A DNA stretch of 20,837 bases, taken from NCBI GenBank assembly GCA_002351535.1, contig DEGR01000028.1, positions 1-20,837 of the forward strand, given 5' to 3'. Numbering within the stretch: position 1 is the first letter of the stretch; every line of letters starts with the position of its first letter. A program made the position numbers and the translations under genes. The stretch comes from Lachnospira sp. UBA2821 (GTDB taxonomy: Bacteria > Bacillota > Clostridia > Lachnospirales > Lachnospiraceae). Shown piece after piece: positions 6,725 through 14,533 of this stretch. The notes under the pieces were generated by a model, which was given only the letters and a program-made list of their open reading frames with translations, was not told the DNA's origin and made no database searches.

Positions 6725-7984
6725 ATGGAAAAGAAGACATTTGTAACATTAGAACAGTTAAAAGAGATTGATAAGACATACCCAACACCTTATCATTTAT
6801 ATGATGAAAAGGGAATTCGTGAAAATGCCAAAAGATTATATGATGCATTTTCATGGAATAAAGGTTTTAAAGAATATTTTGCAGTTAAGGCAACACCAAA
6901 TCCATTTATAATAAATATTCTTAAAGAATGCGGCTGCGGTGTTGACTGCTCATCACTTACAGAACTTATGATGGCTGAGAAGCTTGGATTCAGGGATGAT
7001 GGAATTATGTTTTCATCTAATGACACACCTGCTGAGGAATTTGTACTTGCCAAAAAGTTAGGGGCACAGATTAACCTTGATGATTTTACACACATTGATT
7101 TCATGAATGAAGTGGCTGACGGACTTCCTGAAACAATGTGCCTCAGATTTAATCCGGGTGGAGAATTCAAGATTAGCACAACAATAATGGATAATCCCGG
7201 AGATGCAAAATACGGGCTTACTAAAGAACAGTTAATCGAAGGATATAAAAAGCTTAAAGAATTAGGTGTTAAAAAGTTCGGTCTTCATGCATTTTTAGCA
7301 AGTAATACCGTAACTAATGAGTATTATCCTACTCTTGCGAAGATTATGTTCGAGACAGCAGTTGAAGTCAAAGAAAAAACAGGAGTAGAAATATCATTTA
7401 TTAATCTTTCTGGTGGTGTTGGAATTCCTTACAGACCTGATCAGGAACCAAATGATATTAAGGTTATCGGCGAAGGCGTTAGAAAAGTATTTGAAGAAGT
7501 ACTTGTACCTGCCGGTCTTGGTGATGTTGCTATCTATACAGAACTTGGAAGATTTATGTTAGGACCTTATGGATGTCTTGTTACAAAAGCTATCCATGAA
7601 AAGCATATTCATAAAGAATATATTGGACTTGACGCATGTGCAGTTAATCTTATGAGACCTGCAATGTATGGCGCTTACCATCACATTACAGTAATGGGTA
7701 AGGAAAATGAGCCATGTGACCATAAGTATGATATAACAGGTTCGCTTTGCGAAAACAATGATAAATTTGCTGTAGACAGAATGCTTCCTAAGATTGATAT
7801 AGGAGATTTCATTGTTATTCATGATACCGGTGCACATGGATTCGCAATGGGTTATAACTATAATGGTAAATTAAAATCAGCCGAATTACTTTTACAGGAA
7901 GACGGTTCTGTTAAAATGATAAGAAGAGCTGAGACACCTGCAGATTACTTTGCAACATTTGATTTCTGCGATATTCTAAAATAA
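6725..7984 (+). CDS. lysA: PLP-dependent decarboxylase of fold III, probable diaminopimelate decarboxylase
   Basis: This 419-residue cytoplasmic enzyme belongs to the Orn/DAP/Arg decarboxylase group 2 family, an alanine-racemase-type barrel followed by a beta domain. The PLP lysine is K55 in EYFAVKATPNP. Other family landmarks are 'GCGVDCSSLTEL' (PLP-side), 'FGLHAF' for the usual HxG strand, 'NLSGGVGIPY' (phosphate-binding glycines), 'TELGRFMLGP' for the EPGR motif, and the catalytic Cys block C342-E-N-N-D346 where most family members have CESGD. The likely reaction is meso-diaminopimelate to lysine plus CO2, the last step of lysine synthesis. The CENND variant leaves room for a related substrate. 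The gene starts 21 nt after the rhomboid-like gene, with AAAGGAG at 6706-6712, in the same transcript. Confidence 0.72.
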   Translation: MEKKTFVTLEQLKEIDKTYPTPYHLYDEKGIRENAKRLYDAFSWNKGFKEYFAVKATPNPFIINILKECGCGVDCSSLTELMMAEKLGFRDDGIMFSSNDTPAEEFVLAKKLGAQINLDDFTHIDFMNEVADGLPETMCLRFNPGGEFKISTTIMDNPGDAKYGLTKEQLIEGYKKLKELGVKKFGLHAFLASNTVTNEYYPTLAKIMFETAVEVKEKTGVEISFINLSGGVGIPYRPDQEPNDIKVIGEGVRKVFEEVLVPAGLGDVAIYTELGRFMLGPYGCLVTKAIHEKHIHKEYIGLDACAVNLMRPAMYGAYHHITVMGKENEPCDHKYDITGSLCENNDKFAVDRMLPKIDIGDFIVIHDTGAHGFAMGYNYNGKLKSAELLLQEDGSVKMIRRAETPADYFATFDFCDILK

Positions 7985-7996
7985 TAAAGGAAATGC

Positions 7997-9388
7997 ATGC
8001 GTATGTATAATGTGGTAAAAGAGATTTCCAAAAAGAAAAATTTAAGTAAAAATCTAAGTATTTATGGAAATTATATGTCTGATATGTATTACAGATTCGC
8101 CAGAGTATGTCTCTCGATGAATTATTTTACATATTTTCAGATGATGGAAGATATTGATAAAGATAAAAATGCTGATATTACAGCTATACATGATGAACTT
8201 AACACGATAATCAAAGACTTATTAAATGATGACTGCAATATTACTGAAGCTGTTGATAAGCTTTATAATATGCGTAACAAAATCATTGCAACAATGAAAA
8301 TACTCACATCATATGCTGATATATTTGACAGATATGAATATGTTCTTAATCGTGTGGAGTACAGATTCAAGGAGTCTGATATTGATAATAAGGATGATGA
8401 CAGAGAATTAACAAGAAAAATTATGAAATATATTCTTTCAGATGAAGATTCTGCTGCAATTAATATGCGTATTAGCGAGATTATCAGCGAACTTCCTGTA
8501 AGAATGACTAAAGCAAAGTTTTTCGAGAGACTTGATGAAGGAATTAACGTATATAGGGATACAGACAGAAAAAGCCTTAATGATTTCTTATATATGATAG
8601 GAACATCAGCTATGATGGACCTTCCTGACGGATTCGATGACACATTTGATGAGCTTCATTCAATTTACAAAAATGTAATGGAAGCAGATTACGACAATAT
8701 TACCGAAGCAGATTACGATAATCTTCATTCAAAAATTGTATTTGCAGCACAGTTTATACAGGATTCGGTAAGTATATATATGATGCTTGCCCAAATAGTA
8801 AATGAAGTATGTGCAATTGCCGAGCTTGAAGAATATGTATCTGATAAAGGTAAAGAAAGCGAATATTGCAGCAAGTTAATCAGCTATGTCAATGATGCGT
8901 TTTTCAGTGGTGATTTTGAAGCAGCCGATTCTGCATTAGAAGAGTGCTTTATGCGGATTGAGGGTGTTCAGGAAATGCTTCATGAAAAATATATGACATT
9001 TGAATATCAGCTTGATGAATTGAAGAAGGAAACTCTCTCGGAAGAATTTAAGCCTTTATACAATAAATTATTTAAAGCACAGGTACTTGTATCAGATAGT
9101 TTATTTGTTGAATTTAATGACAATAATACAAATGATGATGAAAAACTTTCTGATGACGAATTTGCTGATATCAAGAAGAAGTTCATGGAGAAGACCCAGA
9201 CTTTCCTTTCAGATAAACCAAGAGCTGTAAAAAGGGCAGTTATGTCTGTAATAATTGCTTCGCTTCCTACATTTTTCAATAATATTGAAGAATTACAGGA
9301 TTATATTTATTCAAGTCTTGAGTCTTGTCGTGATAAAGCAGAAAAAACAGCAGTTGTCGAACTTATAAATATGATTATTTCAGAATAG
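7997..9388 (+). CDS. Unknown all-helical acidic protein (463 residues)
   Basis: I do not recognise this family. The protein has no signal peptide or membrane segment and looks entirely alpha-helical, with charged amphipathic stretches rich in Asp, Glu and Lys; residues about 5-45 are basic and aromatic, the rest acidic. Residues about 229-244 contain an in-frame duplication (EADYDNIT / EADYDNLH), encoded by a 24-bp tandem repeat at 8681-8728. An Asp/Asn-rich loop (FNDNNTNDDEKLSDDE) precedes the C-terminal helices. It starts 12 nt after lysA, behind AAAGGA (7986-7991); ATG 8003 is an alternative start. Codon use and composition match the neighbours, so no sign of recent transfer is seen. Function cannot be stated. 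Confidence 0.78.
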   Translation: MRMYNVVKEISKKKNLSKNLSIYGNYMSDMYYRFARVCLSMNYFTYFQMMEDIDKDKNADITAIHDELNTIIKDLLNDDCNITEAVDKLYNMRNKIIATMKILTSYADIFDRYEYVLNRVEYRFKESDIDNKDDDRELTRKIMKYILSDEDSAAINMRISEIISELPVRMTKAKFFERLDEGINVYRDTDRKSLNDFLYMIGTSAMMDLPDGFDDTFDELHSIYKNVMEADYDNITEADYDNLHSKIVFAAQFIQDSVSIYMMLAQIVNEVCAIAELEEYVSDKGKESEYCSKLISYVNDAFFSGDFEAADSALEECFMRIEGVQEMLHEKYMTFEYQLDELKKETLSEEFKPLYNKLFKAQVLVSDSLFVEFNDNNTNDDEKLSDDEFADIKKKFMEKTQTFLSDKPRAVKRAVMSVIIASLPTFFNNIEELQDYIYSSLESCRDKAEKTAVVELINMIISE

Positions 9389-9403
9389 TAAGAGGATTAA
9401 GGT

Positions 9404-9742
9404 GTGGGTGTGAAAACATATTGGTACAACAACTTATATGTGGGAGAGATTGCTTCTAGAAGAAAAAGAAAGATAATTAGAAATATTAAAAAACATAAAA
9501 ATCAGCTAGGAGTCTATGTTATTACACTGCCACGTAATAGTGATAATCTGTTAGATATATATCCGAGTGTTATTTTGAACCAGAGATATTACGTTAACAG
9601 AAGAATTGATGTAGTTGGCATCTGTGGAAGCAGGGATGAGGCGTTTTCTGTTATCACTGAGATAGTAATGGATTGCTATAATAATTATGGAAATACTAAT
9701 CTGGCTGATATGTTCAATGAAAAAGGATTTTCTAAGGGATGA
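9404..9742 (+). CDS. Unknown small protein (112 residues), GTG start
   Basis: I do not recognise this protein. It begins with GTG at 9404 behind AGAGG (9391-9395), 15 nt after the previous gene; GTG 9410 is a second possibility. The N-terminal part is strongly basic (ASRRKRKIIRNIKKHKN, about residues 17-33), followed by mixed strand-like segments (LGVYVITLPRNSDNLLDIYPS, IDVVGICGSRDEAFSVITEIV) that suggest a compact alpha/beta domain. No Cys pairs, signal peptide or membrane segment is seen. The basic patch might contact nucleic acid or membrane phospholipid, but that is only a composition argument. Its place between the acidic helical protein and the DUF2953/GerW pair is the main clue. Confidence 0.75.
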   Translation: MGVKTYWYNNLYVGEIASRRKRKIIRNIKKHKNQLGVYVITLPRNSDNLLDIYPSVILNQRYYVNRRIDVVGICGSRDEAFSVITEIVMDCYNNYGNTNLADMFNEKGFSKG

Positions 9743-9765
9743 TATGATTTGAGAAGAGGTAGATG

Positions 9766-10752
9766 ATGCTAAGTGTCATATTGTTAATATTAAAAATAAT
9801 AGGAATATTGATATTGAGCATTGTCGGATTGCTTATTCTTCTTTTATTGCTCGTATTATTCGTTCCTATACGATACAAAGTATCCGGAAGTTATCATAAA
9901 AAAGCAGATGTTGAAGTCGGAGTTTTCTGGCTTCTACATATTTTATCCTTCAGGATATGGTATAAAAATGGACAAAGTGGCAAATTAATAAAGATATTTG
10001 GCATGAGTCCTTCATTCATAAAGAAAATATTTAAAAGAAACAATACATCCAAAAATTCAGAGGATTATACGGATGAGATTGCAGGCAATATAAGAATTGC
10101 TGAAAGCTCACGTGATGATTCAGAGGAAAATGAATTTCATACTGAGCCTGATAATAAAGATAGTCTTAACGTTAACGAAACGTCTGAATATAGTGAACGC
10201 ACTGATGACAGTGAATGTACTGATGCTGGTGAACATGTATATGTTAATGATAATGTATATGTTGATGATAATGACAATATTCATGAAAATAAATTTACAG
10301 GAATTATAAATAAAATCAAAAAATTCTGGAAATCAATTAAAAAAATAAAGTTTAAATTATCAGGTATTTGTGATAAAATCAAATTAGTTTTTGATAAAGC
10401 TATTTCCTATAAGGAATTTTTGCAGTTAGATGAAACAAAAGAAGCTATAACATTTATTAAAGAACAGACATGGATACTGTTAAAGCTTATTAAACCTAAA
10501 AATGTCAAAGGATATATAGACTTTGGAACCGGAGACCCGGCATTTACCGGTAAGTTATTAGGGTTAATGTGTCTATTTCATATATATAGCACAGACAGTT
10601 TTGTAATTACTCCGTTTTTTGAAGATACCATATTGGATGGAGAAATTATATTAAAGGGCAGAATTACTATATTCAGCCTGTTAACAATTGGAATTAAGAT
10701 ATATAAAAATGATAATCTTAAGCAAACTATAAGTAAAGGCAGAAGTATATAA
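9766..10752 (+). CDS. ytfI: DUF2953 (YtfI-like) membrane-anchored protein
   Basis: This 328-residue protein has one strong N-terminal transmembrane segment (about 5-36, LILKIIGILILSIVGLLILL) followed by 'FVPIRYKVSGSYH', 'VGVFWLLHILSFRIWY', a highly acidic low-complexity linker (about 100-175) and a C-terminal domain ending 'DFGTGDPAFTGKLLG...FVITPFFEDTILDGEIILKGRITIFSLL'. The last part is the DUF2953 signature known from Bacillus YtfI. In Bacillus the gene also precedes ytfJ (gerW), as it does here, so a spore or forespore-membrane association is likely (inference). The linker includes an 18-bp tandem repeat (10237-10272) encoding VYVNDN/VYVDDN. ATG 9766 is preferred over ATG 9763 because GAGG at 9756-9759 then has 6 nt spacing. 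Confidence 0.8.
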   Translation: MLSVILLILKIIGILILSIVGLLILLLLLVLFVPIRYKVSGSYHKKADVEVGVFWLLHILSFRIWYKNGQSGKLIKIFGMSPSFIKKIFKRNNTSKNSEDYTDEIAGNIRIAESSRDDSEENEFHTEPDNKDSLNVNETSEYSERTDDSECTDAGEHVYVNDNVYVDDNDNIHENKFTGIINKIKKFWKSIKKIKFKLSGICDKIKLVFDKAISYKEFLQLDETKEAITFIKEQTWILLKLIKPKNVKGYIDFGTGDPAFTGKLLGLMCLFHIYSTDSFVITPFFEDTILDGEIILKGRITIFSLLTIGIKIYKNDNLKQTISKGRSI

Positions 10753-10768
10753 GAGGAGGAACAACTAT

Positions 10769-11167
10769 ATGGCAGAAAATAACTTTGATAACACAGTTGA
10801 ATCACTTTTTAAGGGTATGGAAAGTTTTATTACAACTAAAACTATTGTAGGAGATGCTATTAATGTGGGAGACACTATAATTCTTCCGCTTATTGATGTA
10901 TCATTCGGAGTGGCTGCAGGTGCATCTAATGACGAAAAGAAAAATAATGGCGGTGGTGGAATGGGTGGAAAAATGACACCTAGTGCCGTACTTGTAATAA
11001 AAGACGGAAATCCAAAGCTTGTCAATATTAAAGAGCAGGATGGACTTACAAAAATTCTTGATATGGTACCGGATTTTATAGAGAGATTTACAGGAAAGAA
11101 ATCTGACGATACAGATGACAATAATGATGATAACACAAGTGATACTGTAGAAGAAATTGATTTATAA
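10769..11167 (+). CDS. gerW: GerW family sporulation protein (YtfJ)
   Basis: This 132-residue protein matches the GerW/YtfJ spore protein family over the full length. It has the N-terminal 'NTVESLFKGMESFITTKTIVGDAI', 'VGDTIILPLIDVSFGVAAG', a glycine-rich turn (GGGGMGGKMTPSAVLVI) and a C-terminal 'MVPDFIERF' helix followed by an acidic tail. In Bacillus GerW is needed for normal germination with some germinants. A perfect AGGAGG (10754-10759) lies 9 nt before ATG 10769, and the gap to the DUF2953 gene is 16 nt, so the two are co-transcribed. Its presence supports a spore-forming lineage, though non-sporulating relatives can also keep the gene. Confidence 0.92.
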   Translation: MAENNFDNTVESLFKGMESFITTKTIVGDAINVGDTIILPLIDVSFGVAAGASNDEKKNNGGGGMGGKMTPSAVLVIKDGNPKLVNIKEQDGLTKILDMVPDFIERFTGKKSDDTDDNNDDNTSDTVEEIDL

Positions 11168-11170
11168 GTA

Positions 11171-11199
11171 TTCAATCCGCAAGTTCTGCATATTATAAT
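11171..11199 (+). promoter_or_regulatory. Possible internal promoter before the 47-residue gene
   Basis: TTCAAT (11171-11176) and TATAAT (11194-11199) are 17 bp apart. The -35 is poor and the -10 perfect. It may give extra transcription of the small gene, the MetH partner and metH. Confidence 0.35.
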
Positions 11200-11247
11200 A
11201 CAAAAGCCCGGTGGTTAATGTATGTGTATGAGAAGAATTTGCGGATT
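11174..11247 (+). repeat. 14-bp inverted repeat enclosing the start of the 47-residue gene
   Basis: AATCCGCAAGTTCT (11174-11187) is complementary to AGAATTTGCGGATT (11234-11247), with 13 Watson-Crick pairs and one G-U in RNA. The 46-nt loop holds the probable ribosome binding site and start codon of the small gene. A translational control role is inference. Confidence 0.5.
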
Positions 11248-11365
11248 TATATTGTTTTGGATTGCTATCGGTATGGTTATTGGTCTATGGATGGACGTAT
11301 GTTTCTGGTCAATAGTCCTTCTGATAGCTTTTCTGCTTATAGGATTTAATATGTTCTGTGGCTGA
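11222..11365 (+). CDS. Small membrane protein, 47 residues
   Basis: The short frame 11222-11365 encodes MCMRRICGFILFWIAIGMVI followed by GLWMDVCFWSIVLLIAFLLIGF and ends NMFCG. It has two hydrophobic segments (about 8-22 and 27-43) joined by a short turn and cysteines at 2, 7, 27 and 46. Very small proteins with this layout (MC-R-hydrophobic-CFW-hydrophobic-FCC/G) are common in Clostridia but uncharacterised; I rely on memory of the pattern. A GGTGG site (11210-11214) lies 7 nt upstream. An overlapping frame from ATG 11218 gives a peptide with no recognisable character and is not preferred. The gene sits between gerW and the MetH reactivation gene in the same orientation. Confidence 0.62.
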   Translation: MCMRRICGFILFWIAIGMVIGLWMDVCFWSIVLLIAFLLIGFNMFCG

Positions 11366-11395
11366 ATGTAAGTACTTAAAGGAGAAAACTATAAA

Positions 11396-12073
11396 TTGAA
11401 AGAAATAACAGTAAATAATATAGATAAATATGAGGTGGCAAGATATCTCGGTTATAAGGACACATTGCCTGATGTGGAAATGACAAAGATTATTCTTGAA
11501 TGTGAACAGACTATGTTAAAAACCATAAAACCTAAATATATTTACAGAATATTTGATATTGAACAAATTGACGAAGGTGTGAAGATAGTCGGAACACAAC
11601 TTGTACTGACAGGTGAGGCGATTAAAAAACATTTGAAAGGTTGTACAAAAGCAGCTTTGATGTGTACAACACTTTCTTCTGATGTGGACATGCTGATTCG
11701 TTCTGTAGAAGTAAATAATATGATAAAAACTCTTGTATATGATGCACTTGCCAATGTTACAATTGAACAGGTCTGTGATGAGGTAGAAAAGATTATCGAA
11801 GAAGATTTGCCTGAATATTATCATACATGGCGGTTTGGCATAGGTTATGGCGATTTACCTTTATCATTGCAGGACAAATTTTTATCAGTTTTAAATGCAC
11901 AGAAAACGATAGGTGTATGTTCGACAGAAAGCTGTATTTTAACACCTAAGAAATCTGTAACATGTATACTTGGATTATCTAAGGAAAAGATGGAAAATAT
12001 CAAAAAAAGCTGTGACAACTGTAATATGAAAGAAAAATGTCAGTTTAGAAAGAATGGTACTACCTGCAATTAG
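11396..12073 (+). CDS. Stand-alone methionine synthase (B12-dependent) reactivation-domain protein
   Basis: This 225-residue protein resembles the C-terminal AdoMet-binding activation domain of MetH (Met_synt_B12), encoded here as a separate gene. The core has 'YYHTWRFGIGYGDLPLSLQDKFLSVLNA', equivalent to the R-x-x-x-G-Y-x-x-x-P loop that binds AdoMet, then 'TIGVCSTESCILTPKKSVTCILGL', the usual hydrophobic T-x-S-x-x-x-x-P-x-x-S-V segment. The tail carries C-x2-C-x5-C and a further Cys (CDNCNMKEKCQFRKNGTTC), which could bind a metal or Fe-S cluster. It probably helps reduce and remethylate inactive cob(II)alamin using AdoMet. The start is TTG 11396 with AAAGGAG ending 11 nt upstream. metH, which lacks this domain, follows after 61 bp, so the pair form a split enzyme (inference). 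Confidence 0.82.
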   Translation: MKEITVNNIDKYEVARYLGYKDTLPDVEMTKIILECEQTMLKTIKPKYIYRIFDIEQIDEGVKIVGTQLVLTGEAIKKHLKGCTKAALMCTTLSSDVDMLIRSVEVNNMIKTLVYDALANVTIEQVCDEVEKIIEEDLPEYYHTWRFGIGYGDLPLSLQDKFLSVLNAQKTIGVCSTESCILTPKKSVTCILGLSKEKMENIKKSCDNCNMKEKCQFRKNGTTCN

Positions 12074-12134
12074 TTATCTCACAGTTTTTGATTATGAACC
12101 AAAATAGCTATTGATGACAGAAATGAGGATTTAT

Positions 12135-14501
12135 ATGAATATTAATGAATTGTTCGGAGATGGATTTATTATATTAGATGGTGGAATGGGCACAATGCTT
12201 CAGGCTAAAGGACTTGAAATGGGTGGTGTGCCGGAAGTTCTGAATATTACGAAACCCGATTGGCTTATAGATGTCCACCGTTCATATGTTGAGGCAGGCT
12301 CTAATGTTATATATACCAATACATTTGGTGCTAACAGATATAAAATGAAAAATACGGGGTATAGCATTGAGGAGCTTGTTGGAAGTGCTGTTAAAAATGC
12401 TAAAATTGCAGTAAAAGGAACAGACACTAAGATAGCACTTGATATAGGTCCTATCGGCCAGCTTTTAGAACCGACAGGAACATTATCATTCGAAGAAGCT
12501 TATGACATATATAAAGAGATAATTGAAGCCGGAAAAGATGCAGACCTTATAGTATTTGAAACTATGACAGATTTGCTTGAAATTAAAGCCGGAGTTCTTG
12601 CAGCCAAAGAAAACAGTTCTTTTCCTATATTATGTACTATGACATTTGAGCAGAATATGCGTACATTTACAGGATGTGGCGTGTCAAATATGGCACTTAC
12701 TTTAGATGGACTTTCAGTAGACGCAATAGGTGTCAACTGTTCACTTGGTCCTGCTGAGCTTATGCCGGTTGTAAAAGAAATTCTTAAATGGACAAATCTT
12801 CCGGTTATTGTCAAACCAAATGCCGGACTTCCTGACCCCGTAACCGGAGAATATAATGTTTATCCTGAAGAATTTGCGGATTTAATGGCTGATATGGCCG
12901 ATATCGGTGTCCGCATATTTGGTGGCTGCTGTGGCACAACACCAGAGTATATAAAAGCACTGAAAAATATGCTCAACAATAAGAAATTCGAGCATAAAAA
13001 CATAGTAATTCCATCTGCTACATGTTCAGCTTCAGAGACTGTAATTATTAATCAGCCAAGAATAATCGGTGAGAGAATCAATCCTACCGGCAAGAAGAAA
13101 TTTAAAGAAGCTCTAATCAATCATGATATGGATTACATACTTAATCAGGCTATTGAACAGATTCACGCCGGTGCAGATATTCTCGATGTAAATGTCGGAC
13201 TTCCTGACATAGATGAAAAGCAGATGATGATAGAAGCTGTTAAGGCTATACAGGGAATTACAGATACTCCTCTTCAGCTCGATTCAACTATTCCGGAAGT
13301 ATTGGAAGCTGCAATGAGAGTGTATTGTGGTAAACCTATAATTAATTCAGTTAATGGAGAGGAAAAGTCATTAAAGACAATATTGCCACTTGTTAAAAAA
13401 TATGGTGCATGTGTAGTAGGACTTACTCTCGATGAAAATGGAATTCCACCCAAAGCGGAAGACAGAGTAGCAATAGCAAGGAAAATTCTTGACAGAGCGG
13501 TTTCTATGGGTATCCCTAAAGAAAATGTGTTTATTGACTGTCTTACGTTAACGGCTTCAGCAGAGCAGGCCGGTGTTCTTGAAACACTTAATGCTGTTAA
13601 AACTGTTAAAGAAGAACTTGGATTACATACCGTACTTGGTGTGTCAAATATTTCATTTGGTCTTCCTAACAGAGAAAGAGTTAATCATACATTTCTTGCA
13701 CTGGCATTGGAAAATGGTCTTGATCTGCCTATCATGAACCCTAACAGTGCCTCAATGTCTGGAACAGTACGTGCTTTTAAACTTCTTAAATCGATTGATA
13801 AGAATTCTGTAGAATACATAAAAGCATATAATGAAGAGAAGAATGGAAAAGTCCAAAAAGCAGATAATGCTCCAACAGACAATATGACTCTTGAATATGC
13901 CATTGAAAACGGACTAAAGAATCAGGGCGCACAGATTACTGAGAAAATGTTAGCAGATATGGAAGCAATGACTATTGTCAATGAACATCTTATACCTGCT
14001 CTTGACAAAGCCGGAAGTGGTTTTGAAGCCGGAACATTATTCCTTCCGCAGCTAATACTTTCAGCAGAAGTAGCTCAGGCAGCATTTGCGGTAATTAAAG
14101 ATTATATAAGCAAACATAGCGAAGGAACAGTATCAAAGGGAACGATTGTCATAGCAACTGTCAAAGGAGATATTCACGATATAGGAAAGAATATTGTTAA
14201 AGTCCTTCTTGAAAATTATGGATATAACGTAATTGACCTTGGAAAAGATGTAGATTACCAGGCTGTAGTTGATGCGGTAAAGAAATACGACGCAAAACTG
14301 GTAGGTTTGTCGGCACTCATGACTACCACTTTGGTATCTATGGAAAATACCATTAAGTTAATTCACGAAAATAATCTTGATTGTAAAATAATGGTAGGAG
14401 GAGCAGTGCTTACGCCTTCCTATGCAAAACAGATAAAAGCAGATTATTATGCAAAAGATGCAAAAGAATCTGTAGATATAGCAAAAGAGGTTCTCGGCTG
14501 A
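12135..14501 (+). CDS. metH: B12-dependent methionine synthase lacking the reactivation domain
   Basis: This 788-residue cytoplasmic enzyme transfers a methyl group from 5-methyltetrahydrofolate through cobalamin to homocysteine. Domains in order: homocysteine-binding barrel (about 1-290; zinc cysteines C202 in GVNCS and C265/C266 in GGCCGTT), pterin-binding barrel (about 310-560, starting IIGERINPTGKKKF), cobalamin cap (about 590-670) and cobalamin-binding Rossmann domain (about 670-788) with D679-x-H681-x-x-G684, H681 being the lower cobalt ligand. E. coli MetH has about 1227 residues; the missing part is the activation domain, supplied by the preceding gene. I choose ATG 12135, 5 nt after GAGGA (12125-12129), rather than TTG 12111, which has no good ribosome site. 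No cobalamin or SAM riboswitch is visible in the 61-bp leader. Confidence 0.95.
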   Translation: MNINELFGDGFIILDGGMGTMLQAKGLEMGGVPEVLNITKPDWLIDVHRSYVEAGSNVIYTNTFGANRYKMKNTGYSIEELVGSAVKNAKIAVKGTDTKIALDIGPIGQLLEPTGTLSFEEAYDIYKEIIEAGKDADLIVFETMTDLLEIKAGVLAAKENSSFPILCTMTFEQNMRTFTGCGVSNMALTLDGLSVDAIGVNCSLGPAELMPVVKEILKWTNLPVIVKPNAGLPDPVTGEYNVYPEEFADLMADMADIGVRIFGGCCGTTPEYIKALKNMLNNKKFEHKNIVIPSATCSASETVIINQPRIIGERINPTGKKKFKEALINHDMDYILNQAIEQIHAGADILDVNVGLPDIDEKQMMIEAVKAIQGITDTPLQLDSTIPEVLEAAMRVYCGKPIINSVNGEEKSLKTILPLVKKYGACVVGLTLDENGIPPKAEDRVAIARKILDRAVSMGIPKENVFIDCLTLTASAEQAGVLETLNAVKTVKEELGLHTVLGVSNISFGLPNRERVNHTFLALALENGLDLPIMNPNSASMSGTVRAFKLLKSIDKNSVEYIKAYNEEKNGKVQKADNAPTDNMTLEYAIENGLKNQGAQITEKMLADMEAMTIVNEHLIPALDKAGSGFEAGTLFLPQLILSAEVAQAAFAVIKDYISKHSEGTVSKGTIVIATVKGDIHDIGKNIVKVLLENYGYNVIDLGKDVDYQAVVDAVKKYDAKLVGLSALMTTTLVSMENTIKLIHENNLDCKIMVGGAVLTPSYAKQIKADYYAKDAKESVDIAKEVLG

Positions 14502-14518
14502 GAACCTCTTTTGCTATA
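14477..14518 (+). terminator. 19-bp perfect hairpin overlapping the metH stop codon
   Basis: The arms 14477-14495 and 14500-14518 are perfectly complementary with a 4-nt loop (GGCT). The left arm encodes the last metH residues and the TGA stop (14499-14501) runs from the loop into the right arm. No T-run follows, so it may act as a 3' stabiliser or work with the next hairpin. Confidence 0.6.
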
Positions 14519-14533
14519 CTATTACATATACAT

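Noticed and set aside
11218..11346. Alternative small frame starting at ATG 11218 (MYVYEKNL...)
   Set aside because: It overlaps the 47-residue hydrophobic frame, and its peptide has no recognisable character, while the other frame gives a clean two-helix membrane protein with a better-spaced ribosome site.
11516..11824. Antisense frames within the MetH reactivation gene
   Set aside because: Shadows of a recognised coding sequence, with no ribosome site or promoter.
12074..12134. Possible cobalamin or SAM riboswitch before metH
   Set aside because: Only 61 bp are available and no conserved riboswitch core or terminator-like hairpin is visible.
12111..12134. Upstream TTG/ATG starts for MetH (12111 or 12114)
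   Set aside because: No ribosome site fits them, whereas GAGGA at 12125-12129 fits ATG 12135 and the protein then begins like other MetH proteins (MNINELF).
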